The position numbers were made by a program, and so were the translations under genes. The notes beneath the pieces are model-generated. The model was not told where the DNA came from and made no database searches. It saw nothing but the letters and a program-made list of their open reading frames with translations. Below, piece after piece: positions 1 through 7,913 of a DNA stretch of 25,162 nt (position 1 is the first letter of the stretch; each line of letters begins with the position of its first letter). Source of the stretch: an uncultured Muribaculaceae bacterium (lineage in GTDB: Bacteria > Bacteroidota > Bacteroidia > Bacteroidales > Muribaculaceae); assembly GCA_938039795.1 (NCBI GenBank), contig CALHWU010000008.1, positions 1-25,162 on the forward strand, written 5' to 3'.

Positions 1-54
1 ACCCAGGACCCCAACATTAAAAGTGTTGTGCTCTACCAGCTGAGCTAGCGAATC
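1..54 (-). tRNA. tRNA-Lys (anticodon UUU), cut by the window edge
   Basis: Read on the minus strand, bases 54 to 1 give a 7-nt acceptor strand (GATTCGC), a D-arm containing TAGCTCAGCTGGTAGAGC, and an anticodon stem CAACA/TGTTG closing the loop CTTTTAA. The anticodon is therefore TTT (Lys). The variable region and the first T-stem bases (CTGGG) are present. The T-loop, 3' acceptor strand and CCA lie outside the window. A good promoter lies just upstream. Confidence 0.93.
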
Positions 55-79
55 AGTGCCCTTGTTTTCAAAAGCGATG

Positions 80-110
80 CAAAGTTATGAATAGTTTTTA
101 GAATATGCAA
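80..110 (-). promoter_or_regulatory. Promoter of the tRNA-Lys gene
   Basis: On the minus strand a -33 TTG (110-108) is followed after 20 bp by TAACTTTG (87-80). This matches the Bacteroidetes consensus TTG/TTTG-N19-21-TAnnTTTG. Transcription would start near 73, about 20 nt before the mature tRNA 5' end at 54. Confidence 0.75.
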
Positions 111-191
111 GCCTTTAGAGGTGAAATTTCAAATGGATTTTTCTTTATGCCCCAACAACATCATTATTTACATACAAAAACAGGTGATTGC

Positions 192-222
192 TTGGCAGAT
201 ATAAGAAAAATCATTACCTTTG
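192..222 (+). promoter_or_regulatory. Promoter of rplU-rpmA
   Basis: TTG at 192-194, a 20-bp spacer and TACCTTTG at 215-222 match the Bacteroidetes primary sigma consensus. The start would be near 229, leaving a leader of about 90 nt before rplU. That is long enough for a ribosomal-protein autoregulatory structure, although I could not fold a convincing one. Confidence 0.75.
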
Positions 223-322
223 CACCCGAATCAATCCAAAGGGCTCAAAAAGCAGATGTTTCATAGTATAGTGACATAGTCTCGCCCAAGGAGCTAACCG
301 TATTATATATAACAAACAACAG

Positions 323-643
323 ATGTACGCAATCGTAGAAATTCAGGGACAGCAGTTCAAGGCTGAGGCCGAGAAATTCCTGTATGTCCACTATCTCGGC
401 GAAGCTGCCAAAGAAGGAGAAAAGGTCGAGTTTGACCGTGTGCTCCTCGCTGAAGCCGACGGTACGGTCAAAGTTGGTGCTCCCACAGTAGAGGGTGCCA
501 AAGTGGTGTGTGAAATTCTCACCCCCCTCGTGAAGGGCGACAAGGTTATCGTTTTCAAGAAGAAACGCCGCAAGGGCTATCGTCGCAAGAACGGTCACCG
601 TCAGTGCTTCACTAAAGTGTTAGTGAAAGAAGTAGTAGCTTAA
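323..643 (+). CDS. rplU: 50S ribosomal protein L21
   Basis: The 106-residue protein starts MYAIVEIQGQQFKAE and ends in the basic FKKKRRKGYRRKNGHRQ-type tail that binds 23S rRNA, as in bacterial L21 (about 103 residues). It is a structural protein of the large subunit, binding 23S rRNA next to L20. It is the first gene of a two-gene operon, with rpmA 23 bp downstream, an arrangement conserved across bacteria. The ATG at 323 follows an AT-rich leader without a Shine-Dalgarno site, as is usual in Bacteroidetes. Open frames on the opposite strand here are shadows. Confidence 0.98.
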   Translation: MYAIVEIQGQQFKAEAEKFLYVHYLGEAAKEGEKVEFDRVLLAEADGTVKVGAPTVEGAKVVCEILTPLVKGDKVIVFKKKRRKGYRRKNGHRQCFTKVLVKEVVA

Positions 644-666
644 CCCGTTAAACAAAATCAGTAATC

Positions 667-927
667 ATGGCACATAAAAAAGGTGTAGGTAGTTCGAAGA
701 ACGGCCGCGAGTCAGAGAGCAAACGACTCGGCGTGAAGATTTTCGGTGGTCAGCACTGCAAGGCGGGCAATATCATCAAGCGTCAGCGTGGAACGGTTCA
801 CCATCCCGGTGAAAACGTCGGTATCGGCAAAGACCATACCCTCTACGCTCTGATTGATGGCGTTGTGGTGTTTACCCAAGGCAAAGAGGGCCGCAAGTTC
901 ATCAATGTGGCTCCGGCAGAGGCATAA
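667..927 (+). CDS. rpmA: 50S ribosomal protein L27
   Basis: The 86-residue protein starts MAHKKGVGSSKNGRESESKR and carries the L27 signature around GNIIKRQRGTVHHPGENVGIGKDHTLYAL (residues about 34-62). The N-terminal tail of L27 reaches the peptidyl-transferase centre. It starts directly with MAHKKG and has no cleavable N-terminal extension of the Firmicutes type. It is the second gene of the rplU-rpmA operon and is followed by a strong hairpin terminator. Confidence 0.98.
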   Translation: MAHKKGVGSSKNGRESESKRLGVKIFGGQHCKAGNIIKRQRGTVHHPGENVGIGKDHTLYALIDGVVVFTQGKEGRKFINVAPAEA

Positions 928-984
928 ACCGAACTGTCACAGACGCTTCTCCTCTCTTCAGAGGAAGAATGTCAAACTTTTAAT

Positions 985-1025
985 CATCAGGCCGTTCTCA
1001 ATCATGGGAACGGCCTGATGAATTT
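985..1025. terminator. Terminator shared by rpmA and the convergent folK block
   Basis: A perfect 13-bp inverted repeat (CATCAGGCCGTTC at 985-997 and its complement at 1008-1020) has a 10-nt loop and is followed by AATTTTAAT. A T-rich stretch also flanks it on the other strand (AAACTTTTAAT before the left arm). It lies between the convergent ends of rpmA (927) and the folK-like gene (1059), so it probably works in both directions. Confidence 0.85.
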
Positions 1026-1058
1026 TAATCTATCTGTGCCCGGTTTCTTGTGGACGCG

Positions 1059-1448
1059 CTACAGCACTCTCCCGTTTTTCAGGTAGTCCATTCCGATTGT
1101 AAAGTAATAGCGTCCATAATCGACAGGACGAACCACCACCCCGTCGAATATCACAACGTCTATATCTATGGCGACTTCTCCTGAGACTCCTGTAGGTCGG
1201 CGACCGAGTGACGATTCCATTTCCTTGCATTTTCTCTGCAGCTCTTCGACTCCCAACGCGAAACGGCCTTTGAGCACTGCGTTGAGATACATCACCCCAC
1301 TCCCGCTGATATCAGGCGTCTGATAAAGCTCGGATACGACTATCTGGTCTCCAATTTCGCAAAGCCTTGAGATGGTTTCCCTTATAATGCCGACCGATCC
1401 GTCGATATTGCTTCCGAGCGAAATGACCGCTTTGTGATCCTTAGTCAT
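1059..1448 (-). CDS. folK: FolK-like pterin pyrophosphokinase, short form
   Basis: The 129-residue protein has an HPPK layout: an N-terminal ISLGSN motif (residues 9-14), LYQTPDISGSG (41-51), YLNAV (54-58), LGRRPTG (81-87) and a DIDVVIFDG block (95-103) that supplies the Mg-ATP aspartates Asp95 and Asp97. The family makes 6-hydroxymethyl-dihydropterin diphosphate in folate synthesis. The protein is shorter than E. coli FolK (159 residues). The usual Arg two to three residues before the Asp-x-Asp pair is replaced (GEVAIDID), and the C-terminal HxxxxxRxF-type ending is missing. It is therefore either a divergent enzyme or a pterin-binding relative. Its ATG overlaps the tex stop by 4 bp, which suggests translational coupling. 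Confidence 0.72.
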   Translation of the reverse strand: MTKDHKAVISLGSNIDGSVGIIRETISRLCEIGDQIVVSELYQTPDISGSGVMYLNAVLKGRFALGVEELQRKCKEMESSLGRRPTGVSGEVAIDIDVVIFDGVVVRPVDYGRYYFTIGMDYLKNGRVL

Positions 1449-3586
1449 TGGACGACGCCTTTCATCGTAAGCGCCACGCGTCCGCGAGGTGCATCCACAT
1501 CAATCACTTTGACCTTGACCGACTGCCCTACCCTCAGATATTCAGCAGGGTTAGAGACAAACCGATCAGACAGCTGGGATATGTGAACCAGGCCATTCAC
1601 TTTCAGACCTATATCGACAAACGCCCCGAATGCTGTCAGATTCGTGACGCGCCCGGTAATTTCCTGCCCTATATGCAGATCGGCTATCTCCGCGACATCC
1701 TTGCTGTACATTACGGGCTCCGGCTCCTTGACACGCGGATCTCGGGCAGGCTTCTCAAGTTCGCCGATTATGTCGCGCAATGTAGGCAGTCCGATATTCT
1801 TGTCTGCATACAGTTCGACATCAATGTTCTCAAGTTTCGCTTTGTTTCTTATCAGTTCTCCGACACTCACTCCGGCATCAGAAGCCATGCGGGCGACAAT
1901 GCCATAGCTTTCAGGATGCACGCCTGTGGAATCCAGCGGATTGTCTCCACCATTGATACGGAGAAAAGCCGCACACTGTTCATAAGCTTTCTTGCCCATT
2001 CGCGGAACTTCGAGCAGTTGCTCGCGATTGCGGAACTGTCCGTTTGCATTACGGTAATCCACTATATAGTTGGATAAGGCGTTGCCTATACCTGACACCT
2101 GTGCAAGAAGTTCCGGCGAAGCCGTATTGACGTCGACACCTACCGCATTAACGCAACTCTCGACCGTAAAATCAAGAGCCCGCTTAAGACCGGCCTGATT
2201 GACATCATGCTGATACTGCCCCACTCCTATGGATTTTGGATCGATCTTCACCAATTCCGCCAACGGATCGAGCAACCGACGGGCTATGGACACTGCGCCA
2301 CGTAGAGTCACGTCAAGACCGGGAAACTCACGTCGGGCGCAATCCGATGCCGAATAGACACTCGCACCACGCTCGCTGACGGTCTGTATCGACACACTGC
2401 GCGGGAAAGTGATGTCGGCCAGAAATCCCATTGTCTCGCGGGATGCCGTGCCGTCTCCCACGGCTATCACATCAATGCCGAGGCGTCCGACCAACATACA
2501 TAATGTATCGGCCGCGCGGTATACGTCGCCGACAGGCGCGCACGGATATATCGTCTCAGTGGCAAGAAGCGTTCCCTGCTCGTCAATACACGCCACCTTG
2601 CAGCCGCTCTTGAATCCCGGATCAATGCCCATGACTCTCTTACGTCCGAGCGGGGGCTCCATAAGAAGATGACGCACGTTTTCCGCGAAAATTGATATCG
2701 CAGCATCGTCAGCACGTTTTTTTGTCAGCGCGGCCACTTCGTTTTCAATTGCCGGTTTAAGCAATCGCCGATATCCGTCGGATATGGCATGACGCATTAT
2801 CTCTGCTGCCGAAGGGGTGCAAAACGACTTAATGAAAAGCCTGTAGAGGCGCTCGGTGATCTCGTCATCGTCAATAGTGATCGACACTCGCAGCAGTCCC
2901 TCTTCCTCTCCTCTCCGCATGGCAAGATAATTGTGCGAACCGCACAGCCGCAAAGATTTTGTAAAGCTAAAATAATTCTGATAATTTACGGCTTCATCCT
3001 CTTTGCCGCGGATCACCCTTGAATCGACCGTGGCATTGCGTGCGAAACGCTGCCTGACAAGATTTCTGGCCTTTTCGTTCTCGCTCACCCATTCAGCAAT
3101 GATATCCGAGGCCCCTGCCAAGGCCGACTCTACCTCCGGCACTTCGTTACCGATATATTTTTTCGCAAGGGAAGCTACATTATCCACTTTCTGACTCATT
3201 ATCTGCTTGGCAAGGGGTTCGAGACCCAGTTGCCGCGCAGCTTCGGCTCTCGTACGGCGCCGCGGCTTATATGGAAGATAAATATCTTCCACTTCAGCCG
3301 GATCAAGCGAAGAAGCAAGCCTGATCATCAGATCCTGAGTCATACCGCCACTTTTCTCTATAGCATCAGCAACAAACTCCTTCCGCTTTTCAAGTTCTTC
3401 AAGCTCTTCGGCCTGGCTCTTGATATTATTGAGCGCTACTTCGTCGAGCGACCCAGTGGCTTCCTTACGGTAACGGGCGATAAATGGTATTGTAGCACCA
3501 TCTTCAAGAAGCCTTAAAGCGGAAGCTACCTGTTTACGGGACAAATTTAGACGTTTTCCAATAATTTCAGCTATATCGAGCGGCAT
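1445..3586 (-). CDS. tex: Tex-like RNA-binding transcription accessory protein
   Basis: The 713-residue protein matches the Tex family along its whole length. It has the helical N-terminal domain with ATIPFIARYRKEATGSLDEV (31-50) and DIYLPYKPRRRTRAEAA (101-117). A YqgF/RNase H-like domain starts at VMGIDPGFKSG (318-327). Helix-hairpin-helix segments contain DVNTASPELLAQVSGIG and VPRMGKKAYEQC, and a C-terminal S1 domain (about 638-712) contains GRVTNLTAFGAFVDIG and GLVHISQLS. Tex binds nucleic acid and acts in transcription in other bacteria. The ATG at 3586 is the only start that gives the full N-terminal domain. The end overlaps the folK-like gene by 4 bp. Confidence 0.96.
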   Translation of the reverse strand: MPLDIAEIIGKRLNLSRKQVASALRLLEDGATIPFIARYRKEATGSLDEVALNNIKSQAEELEELEKRKEFVADAIEKSGGMTQDLMIRLASSLDPAEVEDIYLPYKPRRRTRAEAARQLGLEPLAKQIMSQKVDNVASLAKKYIGNEVPEVESALAGASDIIAEWVSENEKARNLVRQRFARNATVDSRVIRGKEDEAVNYQNYFSFTKSLRLCGSHNYLAMRRGEEEGLLRVSITIDDDEITERLYRLFIKSFCTPSAAEIMRHAISDGYRRLLKPAIENEVAALTKKRADDAAISIFAENVRHLLMEPPLGRKRVMGIDPGFKSGCKVACIDEQGTLLATETIYPCAPVGDVYRAADTLCMLVGRLGIDVIAVGDGTASRETMGFLADITFPRSVSIQTVSERGASVYSASDCARREFPGLDVTLRGAVSIARRLLDPLAELVKIDPKSIGVGQYQHDVNQAGLKRALDFTVESCVNAVGVDVNTASPELLAQVSGIGNALSNYIVDYRNANGQFRNREQLLEVPRMGKKAYEQCAAFLRINGGDNPLDSTGVHPESYGIVARMASDAGVSVGELIRNKAKLENIDVELYADKNIGLPTLRDIIGELEKPARDPRVKEPEPVMYSKDVAEIADLHIGQEITGRVTNLTAFGAFVDIGLKVNGLVHISQLSDRFVSNPAEYLRVGQSVKVKVIDVDAPRGRVALTMKGVVQ

Positions 3587-3628
3587 GACAGTATTGAATG
3601 AAAGTGGTTATCTTGAGATTGGCTTTGC

Positions 3629-4819
3629 CTAAGGCATCGCTTTTAGAGTTAACAGTGTGATTTCAGGAGTGGCCCCGAGTCTCATAGGCATTCCTACAGT
3701 TCCAGCACCTATGTTGACATACAGAGCATGACTGCCTGACTTGTCGCGATACAACCCTCCCCATGTAGGATATCTAAGCGAAGCCGGCGAGATGCCACCG
3801 ACCTCTATCTGCATCGCATGCGTATGACCGCTAAGGGTCAGTCCTATATTGACATTTTCACGTCCGGCTATCGAATCGGTCCAGTGGGCCGGATTATGCG
3901 ACAGCAATATCTTGCTGACGGAATCGCCCGTCTCAGGATAAGCAGATTCAAGCGATCCGTATATTCGAAATGGTGGATCACCGATATTCTCCACCCCTAC
4001 TATCGCCAGTGAGTCAGATCCGCGGCGAAGATAGTCGGTCTGATTGCGAAGCAACTTCCATCCCATATCCGACTGCATGCGACACAATTGCTCCAGGTCC
4101 GCACTTTTGGCTTCCTCGGATGGCCAGTCGGAATAGTCGCCATAATCATGATTGCCCAGAATCGAATAGACCCCATAAGGAGCATCTATACCCGAAAGAG
4201 CATTCATGAAAGGAATTAATTCTGACGAATGTCGATTAACGATATCCCCTGTAAACATCACGACATCGGGATGCAAAGCATTGATCTCTGAGACCAATCG
4301 ACGGATGAAAGAATCATCCTCGCCATACGTGCCGACATGAAGGTCGGAAATCTGAAGGATTCTCAGCCCATTGAATGACACGGGAAGCCGCGAAAAGGTG
4401 ACATCTACCTCATTGACATCAATTCGAAAACGATTGACCAGAGCGCCCCACCACATTGCCAGAAATGCAGCCAGCGCAATGACACCTCCCGCAACCGACA
4501 GCCATCTCCAGCGTCGAGAATGCCATAATTTCGGCAATGACGCTATTATATCCATGGCCGTGAACACAATCTTGGGCACAAGGAAAGTCATATATCCGAA
4601 CAGCACCCACATTATCGCTATCAGCGATGCGTCGCCGCCCGATCGCCTCGGCATGCTGACGCCTACGATCAGCACCACATAAAGCACCAGCGCCGACACA
4701 AGCTGCAGCCGTGACGGGATCGGAGAGACACAACGCCTTCGGGCGACAAGATATATATAACCGTCGACCAGAAGGCTGAAAGCAATGACAACGATAAGGA
4801 ATGACAATGGGATTCTCAT
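3629..4819 (-). CDS. Membrane-anchored calcineurin-like metallophosphoesterase
   Basis: The 396-residue protein has about four N-terminal hydrophobic segments (residues about 4-26, 40-55, 65-90, 108-125), followed by a soluble phosphoesterase domain. The metal-binding motifs are all present: SDLH (158-161), GD (191-192), GNHD (222-225), a SHNP motif and GHTH. This is the YkuE/YpbG-like architecture with the active domain next to the membrane; the substrates of these proteins are mostly unknown, and roles in lipid or envelope phosphoester hydrolysis are often proposed. It lies between the acyltransferase (30 bp upstream) and tex (42 bp downstream) in a same-strand block, consistent with co-transcription. 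Confidence 0.9.
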   Translation of the reverse strand: MRIPLSFLIVVIAFSLLVDGYIYLVARRRCVSPIPSRLQLVSALVLYVVLIVGVSMPRRSGGDASLIAIMWVLFGYMTFLVPKIVFTAMDIIASLPKLWHSRRWRWLSVAGGVIALAAFLAMWWGALVNRFRIDVNEVDVTFSRLPVSFNGLRILQISDLHVGTYGEDDSFIRRLVSEINALHPDVVMFTGDIVNRHSSELIPFMNALSGIDAPYGVYSILGNHDYGDYSDWPSEEAKSADLEQLCRMQSDMGWKLLRNQTDYLRRGSDSLAIVGVENIGDPPFRIYGSLESAYPETGDSVSKILLSHNPAHWTDSIAGRENVNIGLTLSGHTHAMQIEVGGISPASLRYPTWGGLYRDKSGSHALYVNIGAGTVGMPMRLGATPEITLLTLKAMP

Positions 4820-4848
4820 CTTATCAGGCGGAATAGATTGTCAGCGCA

Positions 4849-6012
4849 TCAGATCTCCGCAACCATCGTTTTGTTTTTCAACGGATTGGCATACATTGTC
4901 AGCATCATCTGACGCATATATGCACGATCGTCGGCCGAAAGGATGGCTATTTCTGTCGAATCGATCTTTTCCTCTATATGATTCTCCAGATCAGCTACAT
5001 CGGCTGAAGTATAATGGTCGATGTATGCCGAGGAACCCTCCAGCAGGTCGGCAGCCACATAATTGATCGGATATATCTTGTAGCCGGAATGAATGGAACG
5101 ATCAATGATGGCACAAATCCTGCGCACAGCATCCACCCGGTCAGTCTCGGGCGGTATGGCACGCACTTCATCAGTTATACACCGTCCTATTTCAAAATGC
5201 ACGCGTCCCTTGAACTCCAGCATACCAGTCTCCATGCTCAAAAGATCGTCATGCTGCGATTTCTTAAAATCAGGATCATTGCGTCTCATCAGGAATTCCT
5301 TAGCCTTGAGGCCGTCGTTGGGATCAAACTCATATGAGATCGACACCGGCACAAGATTGATTTCGGCTATGTTGTCGACGAGCGACCCGCCTCCGGCCAG
5401 AGCCATCATCTTTACAAGGCTCTCCTGCGTCAGGTCATTGGAATCTTTCGCGCGGCCTTCACGCTGCGCTATCCAGATGCTTTCGTGTTTCGAATTTATG
5501 GCATAATGTATATAGGCCGACAATTCTTTGGCAGCTTCCAGAGCTTTTGTCAGTTTCAGATTGCGACGCACCACAAAACTTTTGTTGAGCTTCACAAGAT
5601 CAGTTATCCAGTCATAAATGAGGAGATTGTCGCCGATAGCGACTTCCGAAGTAGGCAGGCCGGCGCGCAGGAAGCAAAGATTCAGAAACGAAGCGTCAAG
5701 CACTATATCGCGATGATTCGAAATAAATGTGAATGACCGGTCGGTATCGATATTACATATGCCGCCGACGCTTATGCCTGCCGTAGTCTTTTTAGCCAGC
5801 ATCTCGAGAAACGGCCACATGATTTTAGACTGAAAAGCCTCCTTGTCGGGAATGGCAAGCAATTTCTTGACAAAATCGGAGAAATCGACCTCAGGCATCA
5901 CGTACCTTACGGCATGTTCAAAACCGGGTTCCTCAACAAGAAGTGACATCTTTTCGCCAAACTGCGAATCGTCGAAAGGGGCTATCGCTTTGAAATCGTG
6001 TAGATTGTCCAT
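4849..6012 (-). CDS. Acyltransferase (glycerol-3-phosphate/lysophosphatidate type)
   Basis: The protein contains FISNHRDIVLDASFL, the NHxxxxD catalytic motif of glycerolipid acyltransferases (His and Asp at about residues 100 and 106). A second block, IWIAQREGRAKDSND, matches the EGxR-type motif III. At 387 residues it is longer than PlsC (about 245) and resembles a Bacteroidales-specific 1-acyl-glycerol-3-phosphate acyltransferase-like group. I chose the ATG at 6012 (MDNLHDFKAI). The in-frame codon at 6033 is TTG, and the promoter at 6057-6064 leaves a sensible leader of about 38 nt for 6012. The predicted role is membrane phospholipid or lipid A-type acylation; the true acceptor is not visible. 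Confidence 0.85.
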   Translation of the reverse strand: MDNLHDFKAIAPFDDSQFGEKMSLLVEEPGFEHAVRYVMPEVDFSDFVKKLLAIPDKEAFQSKIMWPFLEMLAKKTTAGISVGGICNIDTDRSFTFISNHRDIVLDASFLNLCFLRAGLPTSEVAIGDNLLIYDWITDLVKLNKSFVVRRNLKLTKALEAAKELSAYIHYAINSKHESIWIAQREGRAKDSNDLTQESLVKMMALAGGGSLVDNIAEINLVPVSISYEFDPNDGLKAKEFLMRRNDPDFKKSQHDDLLSMETGMLEFKGRVHFEIGRCITDEVRAIPPETDRVDAVRRICAIIDRSIHSGYKIYPINYVAADLLEGSSAYIDHYTSADVADLENHIEEKIDSTEIAILSADDRAYMRQMMLTMYANPLKNKTMVAEI

Positions 6013-6056
6013 ATCCTTAATTTGCGGCCGCAAGCCTGTGCGGCACCATTTGGAGT

Positions 6057-6064
6057 CAAAGTTA
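6057..6064 (-). promoter_or_regulatory. -7 box of an internal promoter for the acyltransferase gene
   Basis: On the minus strand TAACTTTG (6064-6057) matches TAnnTTTG exactly. It overlaps the last bases of the rluD-type gene and lies about 45 bp before the acyltransferase ATG. I see no clear TTG at the -33 distance, so activity is probable but not certain. Confidence 0.5.
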
Positions 6065-7135
6065 CAAATTTTTATTCATTTGAGCATCTCTTCCGCGCCA
6101 TTTTTCAATCATTTGTCGCATATCATCCGGGACCGGCGACGTAAAAAACATCTCTTTACGCGTAACAGGATGCACGAATCCAAGCGTACGGGCATGCAGA
6201 GCCTGGCGGGGACAGAGCGCCGCGCAGTTGTCGACAAACTTCCTGTAGGAAGCCGTGCGCTCGCCACGCAATATCTGATCGCCGCCATAACGCGCATCGC
6301 TGAACAACGGGTGTCCGATATGACGCATATGGGCGCGTATCTGATGAGTCCGTCCGGTCTCCAGAACGCATTTCACCACACTGACCGGTCCAAGCTTCTC
6401 CATCGTTTCGTAATGCGTCACCGCATGGCGCCCATATTCGCTGCCTTCAGGAAACACATCCATCCGCAGTCGGTCGGACAACGATCTGCCGATATTGCCG
6501 ACTATCGTGCCGACCTGAGGATCCGGACATCCCCATACGACGGCCACATATTCGCGCTTAGTCGTCTTTTCAAAAAACTGTCGTCCGAGATCCGTTTTGG
6601 CATCAGGAGTTTTCGCTACCACAAGAAGTCCGGAAGTATCCTTGTCGATACGATGCACCAGACCCATACGCGGATCATCAGCGTCATAATCGGGATTATC
6701 CTTGAAATGCCATGCGAGAGCGTTCACAAGCGTGCCGCTGTAATTGCCATGTCCGGGGTGTACGACCATTCCTGCCGGCTTGTCGACCACCAGCACAGCT
6801 CCATCCTCATATACAATATTAATAGGGATGTTTTCCGGAATTATCTCAAGCTCATACCGAGGGCGATCCATGACAACCGTCACCACATCGAGCGGCTTCA
6901 CACGGTAGTTGCTTTTCACCGCACGTCCGTTGACCAGTATACATCCGGCATCGGCTGCCTGCTGGATACGGTTGCGCGATGATTTTTCAATTCTCGTTAC
7001 AAGAAACTTATCTACCCGGAGCAATTGCTGCCCCTTGTCGGCAACGAATCTGAAATGCTCGAACAGTTCCCGCCCGTCGTCCGGGACAGATCCCGCCGCA
7101 TCAAGCTCCAAATCGTCGAAATCGTCGGGCTGCAT
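6062..7135 (-). CDS. rluD: RluA/RluD family 23S rRNA pseudouridine synthase
   Basis: The 357-residue protein has an N-terminal S4 RNA-binding domain (about 38-85, LLRVDKFLVTRI...GCILVNGRAVKSNYRVKPLD). The catalytic domain carries VVDKPAGMVVHPGHG (117-130) and the RluA-family motif HRIDKDTSGLLVVAK (161-175), in which Asp164 is the nucleophile. ETGRTHQIRAHMRHIGHPLFSD is the usual C-terminal block. RluD modifies U1911, U1915 and U1917 of 23S rRNA helix 69 in E. coli; length and S4 domain fit RluD better than RluA or RluC. The start lies 3 bp after the PASTA gene stop, so the two are co-transcribed. Confidence 0.93.
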   Translation of the reverse strand: MQPDDFDDLELDAAGSVPDDGRELFEHFRFVADKGQQLLRVDKFLVTRIEKSSRNRIQQAADAGCILVNGRAVKSNYRVKPLDVVTVVMDRPRYELEIIPENIPINIVYEDGAVLVVDKPAGMVVHPGHGNYSGTLVNALAWHFKDNPDYDADDPRMGLVHRIDKDTSGLLVVAKTPDAKTDLGRQFFEKTTKREYVAVVWGCPDPQVGTIVGNIGRSLSDRLRMDVFPEGSEYGRHAVTHYETMEKLGPVSVVKCVLETGRTHQIRAHMRHIGHPLFSDARYGGDQILRGERTASYRKFVDNCAALCPRQALHARTLGFVHPVTRKEMFFTSPVPDDMRQMIEKWRGRDAQMNKNL

Positions 7136-7138
7136 GAA

Positions 7139-7789
7139 TCATAAAGCTAATGAATCCACTTCTTCCGACGTGGCTGTGTCATCCGACACGCCCTCGCCGA
7201 CACTGAGGATTATTGACGAAGTCACGGGCAGTCTCGCTCCGGCACTCAGCTGCCGTCCGTCGCTCCTGACCGATACTACCAGATCCTTGAACTCAGACGG
7301 AACGTATTCGACGTAAATATTGCGGAAACCGAGTCCTTCGAGTATAGACCGTGCCTGACGCAACGACACATCGGTAAGCGACGGCAAACTTACGCTCTTA
7401 GGCGAAAACGCTGTAATGGTAAGATAAACCGTTCGGCCTGCTTTCACCTTCGTACCCTGCTTAGGATTCTGCTCCACGACCGTACCCGGACGCGTCTTTT
7501 CATCATAAATCGAGTCGCTCAGCACAGCCTCAAATCCATTGTTCTCAAGATTGCCGACCGCACCGGCGTAAGTCATGCCCTTGACCTGAGGCACTTCTAC
7601 ATAATGGCCATGATCGGTCCATACGTCAAGCCATGTAAGCAACAGCCATATCACCACGACGGCTGCAAGTGCCATCATTGCGATGTTAAACATTAAATGA
7701 GTGGCAAAAACACCCGGGCGCCACTTAAATTTCGGTTTATTTGTAGTTTTCACGATTCTAATCGACTGCCGGATGAACCTCTGGAACAT
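7139..7789 (-). CDS. PASTA-domain membrane protein
   Basis: The 216-residue protein has a short basic cytoplasmic N-terminus, one transmembrane helix (about 31-53, rich in Ala/Val/Leu/Trp), and two extracytoplasmic PASTA units. The first is at about 62-131 (VPQVKGMTYAGAVGNLENNGFEAVL...GTVVEQNPKQGTKVKAGRTVYLTI) and the second at about 135-205 (LPSLTDVSLRQARSILEGLGFRNIYVEYV). PASTA units bind peptidoglycan fragments in Gram-positive kinases and PBPs. Here there is no kinase or transpeptidase domain, so it is a stand-alone envelope protein. It is first in the minus-strand block and has its own promoter. Confidence 0.9.
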   Translation of the reverse strand: MFQRFIRQSIRIVKTTNKPKFKWRPGVFATHLMFNIAMMALAAVVVIWLLLTWLDVWTDHGHYVEVPQVKGMTYAGAVGNLENNGFEAVLSDSIYDEKTRPGTVVEQNPKQGTKVKAGRTVYLTITAFSPKSVSLPSLTDVSLRQARSILEGLGFRNIYVEYVPSEFKDLVVSVRSDGRQLSAGARLPVTSSIILSVGEGVSDDTATSEEVDSLAL

Positions 7790-7811
7790 ACCGGATGGAG
7801 TAAATACATGG

Positions 7812-7845
7812 CAAAGTTAACAATTTACAACGGAATTGACTCAAA
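7812..7845 (-). promoter_or_regulatory. Promoter of the PASTA-rluD block
   Basis: On the minus strand TTTG (7845-7842) and TAACTTTG (7819-7812) are separated by 22 bp. The start would be near 7805, about 16 nt before the PASTA ATG at 7789. It is back to back with the bamD promoter, whose -33 element is only 4-7 bp away. Confidence 0.65.
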
Positions 7846-7848
7846 TTA

Positions 7849-7881
7849 TTGAGAGATTTTCGATAAAAAGATGTAACTTTG
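7849..7881 (+). promoter_or_regulatory. Promoter of bamD-rpoZ
   Basis: TTG at 7849-7851 and TAACTTTG at 7874-7881 are 22 bp apart. The start near 7888 leaves a leader of about 26 nt before the bamD ATG at 7914. This argues against the earlier in-frame start at 7836, which lies upstream of the promoter. Confidence 0.65.
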
Positions 7882-7913
7882 TGGCCGAAATTTCAACCAA
7901 GCAAGAAGGCATA

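Noticed and set aside
5843..6982. Long plus-strand open frame of 379 codons
   Set aside because: It is antisense to the acyltransferase and the RluD-type gene, both with clear family motifs, and its own translation shows no recognisable domain.
7836..7913. N-terminal extension of BamD from 7836
   Set aside because: It lies over and upstream of the promoter, and only the ATG at 7914 gives a proper lipoprotein signal.
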